A stretch of 22,494 nt of DNA from an uncultured Ruminococcus sp. (GCA_902791785.1 CADAXH010000007.1:1-22494), one strand, 5' to 3'. Shown: positions 1 through 8,304, counted from the stretch's first letter. Made by a program: numbers and translations. The notes: generated from the sequence alone by a model not told the origin.

Positions 1-531
1 CTTGTAAAAAACAAGCAGACTCTACTTGATGCATTTGTAGAGCATCCTGAATATCTGGAAGATATATCATCTTCAGACCATATCGACGGATGGGACAAGG
101 GACCTGAAATGAGCAGACCGCATCGCGCAATCAAACTTTGGTTCACGGTTCAGGCTGTCGGTGTTCATCTGCTGGAAGAAATGATTGAATATTCGTTCTT
201 CAATGCCAAAATGGTCGAAAGGGAACTTGATGGAAAAGAAAACTGGAAAGTAATATCAAAGCCCAGCTGCGGCACAATCAACTTCAGATATGCGCCGGAG
301 GGTTTGACTCCTCAAGAGCTGAATGAACTTAACTTAAACATTACAAAGGAAATCAACAGCAGCGGGTATGCATATATAGTCACAACAACAATAAAGGACA
401 TGAAAACTATCCGTATGTGCATGATAAATGCCAATACTACGGATGAAGACATTCTCAACACGCTTGACGAGCTCGATAGTATTGCAAAAAAACAATACGA
501 AGCCCTGTTGAAAACAAAAATACAGAATTAG
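1..531 (+). CDS. Group II PLP-dependent amino acid decarboxylase, C-terminal fragment
   Basis: The reading frame is open from the first base of the window, so the gene is cut at its 5' end and 176 residues remain. The segment RPHRAIKLWFTVQAVGV matches the conserved R-x-x-R-A-[LI]-K-x-W-F stretch after the PLP-lysine domain of group II decarboxylases (aromatic amino acid, glutamate, tyrosine and tryptophan decarboxylases). The rest, including a CGTINFRYAP strand and a final ILNTLDELDSIAKK helix, fits their small C-terminal domain. The PLP-binding lysine and substrate pocket lie outside the window, so the substrate cannot be assigned. These enzymes are cytoplasmic and convert an amino acid to an amine plus CO2. 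A terminator follows 26 bases after the stop, so the gene ends its own transcription unit. Family assignment is fairly sure; specificity is unknown. Confidence 0.85.
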   Translation, partial: LVKNKQTLLDAFVEHPEYLEDISSSDHIDGWDKGPEMSRPHRAIKLWFTVQAVGVHLLEEMIEYSFFNAKMVERELDGKENWKVISKPSCGTINFRYAPEGLTPQELNELNLNITKEINSSGYAYIVTTTIKDMKTIRMCMINANTTDEDILNTLDELDSIAKKQYEALLKTKIQN

Positions 532-557
532 TAATGGATTGAATAATAATCGCATTT

Positions 558-587
558 GGGCCCTGATACACAATCGGGGCTCTTTTG
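558..587 (+). terminator. Rho-independent terminator of the decarboxylase gene
   Basis: GGGCCCTGA (558-566) pairs with TCGGGGCTC (574-582), with two G-T pairs and a 7-base loop. TTTT follows directly and another T-run lies at 593-597. It separates the decarboxylase gene from the hydrogenase operon. Confidence 0.8.
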
Positions 588-641
588 TTGAGTTTTTACA
601 CGCCCGTGCTCAATAATTTTCTAATTTATATATTTTATTTT

Positions 642-661
642 TCACGCGCATGTGATATAAT
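642..661 (+). promoter_or_regulatory. Extended -10 promoter of the hydrogenase operon with an overlapping short dyad
   Basis: TATAAT at 656-661 is preceded by TGA (653-655), giving a perfect extended -10 element (TGnTATAAT). No good -35 hexamer sits 16-18 bases upstream, which extended -10 promoters tolerate. A short dyad, TCAC (642-645) N6 GTGA (652-655), overlaps the TG element. The hydC ribosome binding site is about 40 bases downstream. The promoter call is good; the dyad as an operator is speculative. Confidence 0.65.
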
Positions 662-710
662 AGCCAAGAATGATTAGTCATTCATCAAGATTTATTTATA
701 GGAGTTGTAT

Positions 711-1199
711 ATGAGCAATATTCAGGAAGGGGCATACAAAAAGATTGTTGAGATTTGTAATACTTACAAAAACGAACCAACACCTTTGATGCCAATTTTA
801 TCGGCAATCCAGAACGAATTCGGCTACATTCCGCTGGATGTACAGGAAATCGTTTCCAGAGAGATTGGATTACCGGTTGCAGAAATTTACGGAGTTGTAA
901 CATTCTACAGTTTCTTCAGTTTGAAACCAAAGGGCAAATATGTTATCGGTGTTTGCCTTGGAACAGCATGCTATGTTAAAGGTTCACAGCAGATTATCGA
1001 TAAATTCTCTGAACTTTTACACATTAAGCCGGGTGAGACAACTGAAGACGGTCTGTTCACTTTGTCAGCACTCAGATGCATTGGTGCATGTGCACTTGCA
1101 CCTGCTATATCGATTAATGGAAAAGTTTACCCCAAGGTAACTGCTCCCGATGTAGACAAGATAGTCAATGAATACAAAGCTATGGAGGCAAATGCGTAA
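711..1199 (+). CDS. hydC: [FeFe] hydrogenase subunit HydC (NuoE-like [2Fe-2S] protein)
   Basis: This 162-residue protein has the thioredoxin-like [2Fe-2S] fold of NuoE/HydC. The cluster cysteines are visible as CLGTAC (C82, C87) and CIGAC (C123, C127), preceded by the usual helical N-terminus with GYIP and GVVTFYSFF. In trimeric hydrogenases this subunit passes electrons between the flavin subunit HydB and the rest of the complex in the cytoplasm. ATG 711 is chosen because AGGAG (700-704) lies six bases before it; the in-frame TTG at 705 would overlap that site. It opens a three-gene operon: its stop codon overlaps the hydB start by one base (TAATG), indicating coupled translation. NuoE of complex I is the alternative, but the neighbouring HydA settles it. 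Confidence 0.93.
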   Translation: MSNIQEGAYKKIVEICNTYKNEPTPLMPILSAIQNEFGYIPLDVQEIVSREIGLPVAEIYGVVTFYSFFSLKPKGKYVIGVCLGTACYVKGSQQIIDKFSELLHIKPGETTEDGLFTLSALRCIGACALAPAISINGKVYPKVTAPDVDKIVNEYKAMEANA

Positions 1200-3070
1200 T
1201 GGAAAAGATAGTTACCGTACAAGACCTTGATAGAAGAATTGAATGCTGCACCAAAGAATTTGGAAGCAAACTCGACGGAAAAAAGGGAAAAGTAACACTG
1301 TGTGTCTGCGGTGGTACAGGTTGTCTTTCAAACAGCAGCGAAGACATTAAAACAGGTCTCGTTGAATACATTAAAGAAAAAGGTCTCCAGGACAAGATTG
1401 ACGTCAACTTTGTTGGCTGCTTCGGATTCTGCTCACAAGGACCATTCGTCAAGGTATTGCCTGACGACACTCTTTACAGAGCAGTTAAGGTTGATGACGT
1501 AAAGAGAATTGTTGACAGTATTGAGACAAAAGAGATTTTGGAAGACTTGCTTTATGTCGATCCACAAACTCATGAAAAAGTAGTAAAACAGGAAGATATT
1601 AACTTCTACAAAAAACAGGTTAGAGTAGCACTTCATGGTTGCTCTATAATAGATCCGACAAATCTTGATGAGGCACTTGGATTTGACGGCTTCAAGGCTT
1701 TGAGAAAAGTCCTGGTTGAAATGACACCTCAGCAGGTAATCGACGAAGTACTTGCTTCAGGCCTCAGAGGAAGAGGCGGTGCAGGATTCCCGACCGGCAG
1801 AAAGTGGCAGTTCGCAGCAAATGTTGAAGCTGATCAAAAATATATAGTATGTAATGGCGACGAAGGCGATCCGGGCGCATTCATGGACAGGTCAATTCTT
1901 GAAGGAAACCCCTTCAACGTAATTGAAGGCATGATGATTGCTGGTTACGCATTCGGAGCATCAGAAGGATATTTCTATGTAAGAGCTGAATATCCTGTAG
2001 CAGTTGAAAGACTGTTGAATGCAATCAAAGTCATGGAAGAAGCAGGACTGCTCGGCGACAATATCATGGGCAGCGGATTCTCATTCAGAGCTCATCTGAG
2101 ACTTGGTGCAGGCGCATTTGTATGCGGTGAAGAGACAGCATTGCTTAACTCAATCGAAGGCAAGCGCGGTATGCCAAGACCGAGACCGCCGTTCCCGGCA
2201 GTTAAAGGACTTTGGGGCAAGCCGACATGCGTTAACAACGTTGAAACACTTGCAACTGTTCCTTATGTCATCAGAGTCGGAGCAGACGAATTCAAGAAAA
2301 CCGGTACACCTACAAGCACAGGTACAAAGGTATTTGCTCTTGGCGGAAAAATCAACAATGTCGGTCTGGTTGAAGTTCCTATGGGAACAACTCTCAGAAC
2401 ATTGGTTTATGATATCGGCGGCGGAATTCCGAACGACAAGAAATTCAAAGCCATTCAGACAGGCGGTCCTTCAGGCGGTTGCTTGACGGAAAAGGATCTT
2501 GATACACCGATTGATTACGATTCACTCGTACAAAAGGGTTCAATGATGGGTTCAGGCGGCGCTATCGTTATGGACGAAGACAACTGTATGGTAGACGTTG
2601 CTAAATTCTACATGGAATTCATCAGAGACGAATCATGCGGAAAGTGCACATCATGCCGTATCGGAACAACAAGACTTCTTGAAATGCTGACCCAGGTTAC
2701 TGAAGGAAAAGCAACTGAACAGACATTGAAAGACATGAAAGAACTTGCACAGGTTATCAAGTCAGGTTCACTCTGCGCTCTCGGTCAGACAGCTGCCAAC
2801 CCGATTCTCAGTACAATGGCCAACTTCCCGGATGAATATGCAGCTCACGTAAACGAGAAAGTATGTCCTTCACATGTATGTAAGAGCCTGATGCAGTATG
2901 TAATCGATCCCGACAAGTGCAGGAAGTGCTCAAAGTGTGCTAGAAACTGCCCTGTAAGCTGTATTACAGGCGTTCCGGGAAAAGAACCATACGTTATAGA
3001 TCAGAATAAGTGTATTAAATGTGGCACCTGCTTCACAGCTTGTCCGTTTAAGGCAATAGATAAAAGGTAG
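1199..3070 (+). CDS. hydB: [FeFe] hydrogenase subunit HydB (NuoF-like NAD(P)H/FMN flavoprotein)
   Basis: 623 residues with the full HydB domain order. First comes an N-terminal thioredoxin-like [2Fe-2S] domain (C37, C42, C74, C78). Next is the NuoF core, with the NADH-binding loop GLRGRGGAGFPTG (188-200) and the FMN-site segment NGDEGDPGAFMDRS (219-232), then an SLBB domain. The NuoF-type [4Fe-4S] motif ESCGKCTSC (C480, C483, C486) follows with distant C526. The C-terminus carries two ferredoxin-type [4Fe-4S] clusters (C574/577/580 and C605/608/611/615). The extra N- and C-terminal clusters distinguish HydB of bifurcating hydrogenases from plain NuoF. The subunit oxidises NAD(P)H or reduces NAD(P)+ and exchanges electrons with ferredoxin. 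GGAGG (1184-1188) precedes the start, which overlaps the hydC stop. NADH versus NADPH preference cannot be read from sequence. Confidence 0.95.
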   Translation: MEKIVTVQDLDRRIECCTKEFGSKLDGKKGKVTLCVCGGTGCLSNSSEDIKTGLVEYIKEKGLQDKIDVNFVGCFGFCSQGPFVKVLPDDTLYRAVKVDDVKRIVDSIETKEILEDLLYVDPQTHEKVVKQEDINFYKKQVRVALHGCSIIDPTNLDEALGFDGFKALRKVLVEMTPQQVIDEVLASGLRGRGGAGFPTGRKWQFAANVEADQKYIVCNGDEGDPGAFMDRSILEGNPFNVIEGMMIAGYAFGASEGYFYVRAEYPVAVERLLNAIKVMEEAGLLGDNIMGSGFSFRAHLRLGAGAFVCGEETALLNSIEGKRGMPRPRPPFPAVKGLWGKPTCVNNVETLATVPYVIRVGADEFKKTGTPTSTGTKVFALGGKINNVGLVEVPMGTTLRTLVYDIGGGIPNDKKFKAIQTGGPSGGCLTEKDLDTPIDYDSLVQKGSMMGSGGAIVMDEDNCMVDVAKFYMEFIRDESCGKCTSCRIGTTRLLEMLTQVTEGKATEQTLKDMKELAQVIKSGSLCALGQTAANPILSTMANFPDEYAAHVNEKVCPSHVCKSLMQYVIDPDKCRKCSKCARNCPVSCITGVPGKEPYVIDQNKCIKCGTCFTACPFKAIDKR

Positions 3071-3082
3071 GAGGATGGAAAA

Positions 3083-4888
3083 ATGAGCGAAGAAATCAGA
3101 AAAGTCAATGTCAAAATCGAAGGTCATGTTTATTCTGTTCCTGCCGATTTAACAATTTTGGAAGCAGCAAAACAGTGCGGATTCAATATTCCTCATCTCT
3201 GCTATTTAAGCACAGGTAAATGTTCAACAGCAAGCTGCCGTGTTTGCATGGTTGAAATCAAATCCGAAAGAGGAAGCAAATGCTTTGCATCATGTTCCTA
3301 CCCGGTATCTGAAGTTCCGGCAGAAAAGGGATTTGAGATTCTCATTTCCTCTCCGATGGCTGTTAAAGAAAGAAGAACAAGCGTAGAACTTCTGCTTTCA
3401 AACCACAATAAGAACTGCCAGCAGTGCGTTAAGAACCAGACATGTGAACTTCTCTATGTTGCAAACGTGGTTGGCGCAAGAGAAGGAAAATATGCCGGAA
3501 GCAAAACTCCGACAACATATGACGATCTCGGTCCCGGAATCAGAAGAGATACTTCAAAATGTATCCTTTGCGGAAGATGTATCGAGAGATGTAAAGAAGC
3601 TCAGGGAATCGGTATTCTCGGATTTGAAAACAGAGGATTCAAAACAATTGTTGGTCCTGCTGAGAACAGATCTTTTGCAGAATCACCCTGTCTGCAGTGC
3701 GGACAGTGCGTTCTCGTTTGCCCGACAGGCGCTTTGACAGAAGTTCCTGAAATTGAAAAAGTTGACAAAGCCATGGCAGAAGGCAAGTACGTAATCGTAC
3801 AGACAGCTCCTGCTGTAAGAGCTGCAATTGCAGAAGAGTTCGGTCAGCCTATCGGTACTCCCGGAACAGGAAAAATGGTTGCCGCTTTGCGCAGACTCGG
3901 TTTCTACAGAGTATACGACACAAACTTCGGTGCAGACCTTACAATCATGGAAGAGGGAACAGAACTCATCCACAGAATCAAAAACGGCGGAGTACTTCCT
4001 CAGATTACATCATGTTCACCTGGCTGGATAAACTATCTTGAGTATTACTATCCGGAAGTCATTCCTAATGTTTCCACATGCAAGAGCCCGCACGAGATGC
4101 TCGGCGCAACAATCAAGAGCTACTGGGCACAGCAGAAGGGAATTGATCCCAAGGATATATTTGTTGTTTCAGTAATGCCTTGTACAGCTAAGAAGACAGA
4201 GGAAGTTCGTCCTCAGAACTCTGTTGACGGTTTACCTGATATCGATGCTGTTCTTACAACAAGAGAACTTGCAAGAATGATTAAGAGAGCCGGAATCAAC
4301 TGGAACTTGCTTCCTGAAGAAGACTTTGATCCGGATTTGTTCGGCGACTATTCAGGCGCAGGCGTAATCTTCGGTGTAACAGGCGGCGTTATGGAAGCTG
4401 CTCTGAGAACTGCAAACAAAGTTCTGACAGGCGAAGAAGCTGATATGCTGAAGTTTGAAGCAGTCAGAGGCCTTGAGGGTGTTAAGGAAGCATCATTCAA
4501 TTTGAATGGTGTAGAACTTAAAGTTGCCGTAACAAGCGGCATGGCAAATGCAAAGCCGCTTCTTGACCAGGTTAAGAACGGAACAAGCCCATATTCATTC
4601 ATTGAAATCATGTGCTGTCCTGGCGGTTGTATAAACGGCGGCGGTCAGCCTTATGTCAAACCTCAGTATCTGCCGAATGAAGACATCGATATCGAGCATA
4701 CATACAGACAGAAACGTGCTGCTGTTCTTTACAGCGAAGATGAAAGACTCTCAGTACGTCAGTCTCACAACAACCCGCAGATTCAGGATCTTTACAAGAA
4801 CTTCTTTGGTGAACCATGCAGTGAAAAAGCAGAGAAGTATTTGCATACATCATACAATGCAAACAGAGTAAAATTCCCGAAAAAATAA
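3083..4888 (+). CDS. hydA: [FeFe] hydrogenase catalytic subunit HydA (trimeric, bifurcating type)
   Basis: 601 residues. Domains in order: plant-type [2Fe-2S] (C40, C52, C55 and C67 or C71), a His-ligated [4Fe-4S] site (H108, C112, C115, C121), a two-cluster ferredoxin domain (CILCGRCIERC and CLQCGQCVLVCP), the H-cluster domain, and the small C-terminal subunit-like tail with HTYRQKRAAVLY. The H-cluster motifs are L1 TSCSPGW (309-315), L2 MPCTAKK (365-371) and L3 EIMCCPGGC (508-516). The L1 motif has Ser at the second position of the commonly quoted TSCCPGW. The enzyme makes or consumes H2 in the cytoplasm; with HydB and HydC it would couple ferredoxin and NADH oxidation to H2 formation, or the reverse. 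GGAGG at 3072-3076 sets the start, 12 bases after hydB. The maturases HydEFG are not in the window. Confidence 0.95.
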   Translation: MSEEIRKVNVKIEGHVYSVPADLTILEAAKQCGFNIPHLCYLSTGKCSTASCRVCMVEIKSERGSKCFASCSYPVSEVPAEKGFEILISSPMAVKERRTSVELLLSNHNKNCQQCVKNQTCELLYVANVVGAREGKYAGSKTPTTYDDLGPGIRRDTSKCILCGRCIERCKEAQGIGILGFENRGFKTIVGPAENRSFAESPCLQCGQCVLVCPTGALTEVPEIEKVDKAMAEGKYVIVQTAPAVRAAIAEEFGQPIGTPGTGKMVAALRRLGFYRVYDTNFGADLTIMEEGTELIHRIKNGGVLPQITSCSPGWINYLEYYYPEVIPNVSTCKSPHEMLGATIKSYWAQQKGIDPKDIFVVSVMPCTAKKTEEVRPQNSVDGLPDIDAVLTTRELARMIKRAGINWNLLPEEDFDPDLFGDYSGAGVIFGVTGGVMEAALRTANKVLTGEEADMLKFEAVRGLEGVKEASFNLNGVELKVAVTSGMANAKPLLDQVKNGTSPYSFIEIMCCPGGCINGGGQPYVKPQYLPNEDIDIEHTYRQKRAAVLYSEDERLSVRQSHNNPQIQDLYKNFFGEPCSEKAEKYLHTSYNANRVKFPKK

Positions 4889-4900
4889 CAAATAGTCAGC

Positions 4901-4931
4901 AAAAAAACACCGGCACGATTTTCGTGCCGGT
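4901..4931. terminator. Terminator between the convergent hydA and fucO-like genes
   Basis: A perfect 10-bp stem, ACCGGCACGA (4909-4918) and TCGTGCCGGT (4922-4931), closes a TTT loop. Seven A's at 4901-4907 become a U-run in minus-strand transcripts, so it works best as the terminator of the minus-strand alcohol dehydrogenase gene. The plus side has only a weak T-run, so it probably also stops hyd transcription, but less well. Confidence 0.85.
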
Positions 4932-4948
4932 AATTCATTTGCAGACAA

Positions 4949-6094
4949 TTACATAAGCTTTCTGAACATAGCAACAACTTCTGCGTGTGTAGCCTCTTTG
5001 GGATTTCCCGGATAGCACGCATCATTAAGTGCATCAGTTGCGAGACTGTCAAGATCCTCTTCTTTTATTTCCTGACAAACTGTAGGAATTCCGACCTTTA
5101 CACTCAGTGCTTTAACAGCTTCGATAGCTGCGTCCCTGTATTCAGCCTGGCTCATTGATTCAACGTTTTTCACACCGAAAACTTTAGCTATATCTCTGTA
5201 TTTTTCGCCCGTTGCATCTTTGTTGAATTCCATTGCAATCGGCAGAAGCATTGCACATGCTTTTCCATGTGGAACATCATAATATGCAGATAGAGTGTGT
5301 GCCATTGCGTGGTCGATTCCAAGACCAACATTGGAGAATCCCATACCTGCAATGTACTGCGCCAAAGCCATGTTTTCTGATCCTTTATCATCGCCTTCAA
5401 CTGATTTTGCAAGGTTGTTTGCTATCAGTTCAATTGCTTTGATATGGAACATGTCGCTCATTTCCCAAGCTGCTCTTGTTATGTATCCTTCAATTGCATG
5501 TGTGAGAGCATCCATACCGGTGAACGCCTTAAGACTCTTTGGCATTGAAGCCATCATGTCAGGGTCAACAACAGCAACGATTGGCATGTCGTGAGCATCG
5601 ACGCATACGAATTTTCTCTTTTTCTCAACATCTGTTATTACATAGTTTATTGTTACTTCAGCTGCTGTACCAGCGGTTGTGGCAACAGCTATGATCGGCA
5701 GGCACGGATGTTTGGTCGGTGCTACGCCCTCAAGACTTCTTACATCACTGAATTCGGGGTTTGTGATGATTATACCTATTGCTTTTGCTGTGTCCATCGA
5801 GGAGCCGCCGCCTATTGCAACAATACAATCTGCCTTGGCTTCTTTGCAGGCTTTTACGCCGGCCAGAACATTTTCAATTGTCGGATTGGGCTTGATGTCA
5901 CTGAAAATAGTATAGTTTACATGAGCCTTATCCATTAGTGAAGTGACCTTTTCAGTTACTCCGAATTTAACAAGAGAAACATCACTTACCACCAAAACAC
6001 TTTTGAAACCTCTTCCTTCAATCTCAGGGACAATATTGTTAATTGCTCCGTGACCATGATAAGATGTTTCATTTAACATAAAACGGTTTGCCAT
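4949..6094 (-). CDS. fucO: Iron-containing alcohol dehydrogenase, lactaldehyde reductase (FucO) type
   Basis: 381 residues, close to the 382-383 of FucO, starting MANRFMLNET as in E. coli FucO (MANRMILNET). Matching segments include PNPTIENV, AIGGGSSMDTAKAIGII (the NAD-binding GGGS loop), TTAGTAAEVTINYVITD and the iron site. The four metal ligands are present at the FucO positions: D195, H199, H262 and H276. FucO reduces L-lactaldehyde to 1,2-propanediol with NADH during anaerobic L-fucose or L-rhamnose use. Related enzymes act on ethanol, 1,3-propanediol or methanol, so the substrate is inferred from similarity. AAGGAGG lies 8 bases before the ATG. The gene stands alone: it converges on hydA and diverges from the acyl-activating enzyme gene. 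Residue D261, next to ligand H262, is Val in E. coli FucO. Confidence 0.88.
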   Translation of the reverse strand: MANRFMLNETSYHGHGAINNIVPEIEGRGFKSVLVVSDVSLVKFGVTEKVTSLMDKAHVNYTIFSDIKPNPTIENVLAGVKACKEAKADCIVAIGGGSSMDTAKAIGIIITNPEFSDVRSLEGVAPTKHPCLPIIAVATTAGTAAEVTINYVITDVEKKRKFVCVDAHDMPIVAVVDPDMMASMPKSLKAFTGMDALTHAIEGYITRAAWEMSDMFHIKAIELIANNLAKSVEGDDKGSENMALAQYIAGMGFSNVGLGIDHAMAHTLSAYYDVPHGKACAMLLPIAMEFNKDATGEKYRDIAKVFGVKNVESMSQAEYRDAAIEAVKALSVKVGIPTVCQEIKEEDLDSLATDALNDACYPGNPKEATHAEVVAMFRKLM

Positions 6095-6148
6095 TTTCTA
6101 TCCTCCTTAAAGATACTGGAATTATTTTACCATTTTTATGACTGCAAA

Positions 6149-6177
6149 GATATACCTTTATTTCTTTTTTCGGGCAA
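6149..6177 (-). promoter_or_regulatory. Weak candidate promoter of the fucO-like gene
   Basis: On the minus strand, TTGCCC (6177-6172), a 17-base spacer and TATATC (6154-6149) resemble a sigma-A promoter about 55 bases before the start codon. The match is imperfect (four of six at each hexamer) and no experiment supports it. Confidence 0.3.
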
Positions 6178-6222
6178 AACAATGCGAAAGGGCACATTTT
6201 CTTTTTTGTGCAACATTGCCTG

Positions 6223-6251
6223 ATTGTCCGAATTGGGAGGGTGCGGACAAT
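6223..6251. promoter_or_regulatory. Inverted repeat (candidate operator) between divergent fucO-like and acyl-activating enzyme genes
   Basis: ATTGTCCG (6223-6230) and CGGACAAT (6244-6251) are perfect 8-bp arms separated by 13 bases. The repeat ends 8 bases before the -35 box of the plus-strand promoter and lies about 130 bases before the minus-strand gene, a position suited to a regulator of either or both genes. There is no adjacent T-run, so it is not a terminator. The regulator is unknown. Confidence 0.45.
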
Positions 6252-6259
6252 GAAAAATA

Positions 6260-6288
6260 TTGACTTATGGTACTTAAATAAATATAAT
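6260..6288 (+). promoter_or_regulatory. Sigma-A promoter of the acyl-activating enzyme/ACP operon
   Basis: TTGACT (6260-6265), a 17-base spacer and a perfect TATAAT (6283-6288). Transcription would start near 6295, giving a leader of roughly 28 bases before ATG 6323. This is one of the best promoter matches in the window. Confidence 0.8.
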
Positions 6289-6322
6289 ATACAAGTCAAC
6301 AAAAGCGAGGTATATTATTCAA

Positions 6323-8026
6323 ATGAAAAATACAGAGCCGAAACATGTCATATATGATATGGATTCTGTTTATGACGGAGTAGTCAGACAGGCCCAGAGA
6401 TATGGCGAAAAAGCAAGGTATTACTACAGAGAAAACGGTGAAGAGAAGACATTGACATACAATCAGATGCTTGAACATGTCAACTATATTTCTTCAGGAC
6501 TGGACTCTATGGGATATTCGGGTGCAACCGTTGTAATGACAGGTGAGTCGCATCCGGACTATGTTGCAGTTTATGACGCTGTGGTATCTATAGGCGGAAT
6601 AATAGTTCCGCTTGATAAAGACATTACTAACGATCAGTTCTCGGGTTTTGTCAATGTGACGGAAACAAAAGTTGTCTTTTACATGGCTTCTTTGAATGAC
6701 AAGATTTCAGACAAGCTCGGTGAAATGACAAACGTGGAAAAATTCATCTGCATAGCATCAGGAGACCTGAAACTTCCTGAAGATGACAGATTCATGAGAT
6801 TTGAAGATTTCTTTGAAATCGGCAAAAAGGCTTATGAATCCGGAAACAGAGCTGCAGAAAATCATGTAGTTGATCTTGACGCAGTCTGCGCAATTCTTTA
6901 TACTTCCGGTACTACCGGAACAAGTAAAGGTGTAATGCTTTCACAGAACAATCTGATTACGGCTACAATAGACTCAGACTACATTATGGCTGTCATGGAA
7001 GATGACGTATTTGTATCAGTTCTTCCTTTCCATCATGCTTATGAATTTGTATGTGCTCAGTTTGCTTTACCCAATACCGGAGCAACAACGGCCATCAACG
7101 ACTCCATAAAGAATGTATTGAGAAATTTCCAGAAATTCAAACCGACTGCGCTTGTTCTTGTTCCTCTGTTCGTCGAAACTCTCCACAAGAGAATCTGGGC
7201 TGAGATTGAGAAAAAGGGAAAAACAAAGACGGTCAAGAACGCAATCAAAGTTTCCAATGCGTTGAGAAAAATCGGAATTGACAGAAGAAGAGTATTATTC
7301 AAAGATATTCTTGCAGCATTTGGAGGAAACCTCAAACTTATTATATGCGGCGGCGCTCCGCTGAGAGCAGATCTTCTCGATGATTTTGATGCATTCGGCA
7401 TTGAAATCTGCGAGGGATACGGCATTACGGAATGTGCTCCTCTGATTTCCGCAAACCCTGTAACCTGGAGAAAATTTCACTCAGTCGGTCTTAAAGTTCC
7501 GCACATGGAAGTTAAGATAGATAAAGAAAATGAAGAGGATGAGACTGGCGAGATCCTTGCAAAGGGTCCGGCAGTATTCAAGGGATATTACAAGAATCCT
7601 GAAGCAACTGAAGCCGCTTTTACAGAAGACGGCTGGTTCAGAACAGGCGATATCGGTTACGTTGACAAAGACAACTTTATCTTCATTACCGGACGCAAGA
7701 AAAATGTCATCATTCTTTCAAACGGAAAGAACATATTCCCGGAGGAACTTGAAGAGTATATTACAGCAAGCAATCTGGTTTCTGAATGTGTCGTGGTAGG
7801 AAGAAAGAATGAAGCAGGAGAGACATCAATCTGGGCTTTGGTTTACCCCGACTACGAGGTACTTAAGGACAAGACAAAAGAAGAAATTGAGTCTGCCATA
7901 AGAGCTGAAATTGACAGTGTCAACAAAAAGCTCCCTGTTTACAAACACATACCCAATGTGGAAATAAGGGAAACTGAATTCGAAAAAAATACAACAAGAA
8001 AAATAATCAGATACAAGATTAAATGA
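6323..8026 (+). CDS. AMP-forming acyl-CoA/acyl-ACP synthetase (ANL superfamily)
   Basis: 567 residues with the standard adenylate-forming signatures: the Ser/Thr/Gly-rich P-loop YTSGTTGTSKG (193-203), the adenine-binding motif GYGITEC (365-371), the hinge-side GWFRTGD (437-443) with GRKKNVI soon after, and a C-terminal NTTRKIIRYK segment where the catalytic Lys is expected. It resembles the long-chain fatty acid branch (FadD-like). It adenylates a fatty acid with ATP and passes it to a thiol. Because a dedicated acyl carrier protein gene follows 13 bases later, the acceptor may be that ACP rather than CoA; this is inference. No transmembrane helix or signal peptide is visible, so it is cytoplasmic. 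A GAGG motif (6307-6310) precedes the ATG at a rather long spacing of 12. Chain length and acceptor cannot be told from sequence. Confidence 0.88.
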   Translation: MKNTEPKHVIYDMDSVYDGVVRQAQRYGEKARYYYRENGEEKTLTYNQMLEHVNYISSGLDSMGYSGATVVMTGESHPDYVAVYDAVVSIGGIIVPLDKDITNDQFSGFVNVTETKVVFYMASLNDKISDKLGEMTNVEKFICIASGDLKLPEDDRFMRFEDFFEIGKKAYESGNRAAENHVVDLDAVCAILYTSGTTGTSKGVMLSQNNLITATIDSDYIMAVMEDDVFVSVLPFHHAYEFVCAQFALPNTGATTAINDSIKNVLRNFQKFKPTALVLVPLFVETLHKRIWAEIEKKGKTKTVKNAIKVSNALRKIGIDRRRVLFKDILAAFGGNLKLIICGGAPLRADLLDDFDAFGIEICEGYGITECAPLISANPVTWRKFHSVGLKVPHMEVKIDKENEEDETGEILAKGPAVFKGYYKNPEATEAAFTEDGWFRTGDIGYVDKDNFIFITGRKKNVIILSNGKNIFPEELEEYITASNLVSECVVVGRKNEAGETSIWALVYPDYEVLKDKTKEEIESAIRAEIDSVNKKLPVYKHIPNVEIRETEFEKNTTRKIIRYKIK

Positions 8027-8039
8027 GGGGAGAAAAACC

Positions 8040-8267
8040 ATGTTCGATGAAATTAAACAAATTCTCGTTGACCAGCTGACTTTGGATCCTGAAAAGATTA
8101 CACCGGATGCAAAACTTGAAGCCGATCTCGGCGTCAATTCACTTGAGTTGGCAGAACTTGCATTTAATTGTGAAGAGAAATACGGCGTTGTTTTCAAGGA
8201 TGAGGATCTTCACACTTTGATTACTGTCGGAGACATTGTTGAGTATATTGAAAAGAACAGAAAATAA
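8040..8267 (+). CDS. Acyl carrier protein
   Basis: A 75-residue acidic four-helix carrier protein of typical ACP length. The phosphopantetheine serine is S34 in DLGVNSLELAEL. The usual Asp before it (DSL) is Asn here (NSL), a change seen in some specialised carriers. GAGGGGAG before the start gives a strong ribosome binding site, and the gap to the synthetase stop is 13 bases, so the two genes form one operon ending at the terminator 8274-8304. It probably carries the acyl group activated by the upstream enzyme; the housekeeping fatty acid synthesis ACP usually sits with fab genes, which are absent here. What the acyl-ACP is used for is unknown. Confidence 0.9.
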   Translation: MFDEIKQILVDQLTLDPEKITPDAKLEADLGVNSLELAELAFNCEEKYGVVFKDEDLHTLITVGDIVEYIEKNRK

Positions 8268-8273
8268 AAGATA

Positions 8274-8304
8274 AAAAATCGGTGCGGTTATCACACCGAT
8301 TTTT
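8274..8304 (+). terminator. Terminator after the ACP gene
   Basis: A perfect 11-bp stem, AAAAATCGGTG (8274-8284) and CACCGATTTTT (8294-8304), with a 9-base loop; the T-run forms the end of the stem. The next gene's ribosome binding site begins only 7 bases further on, leaving no space for a promoter. Confidence 0.85.
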
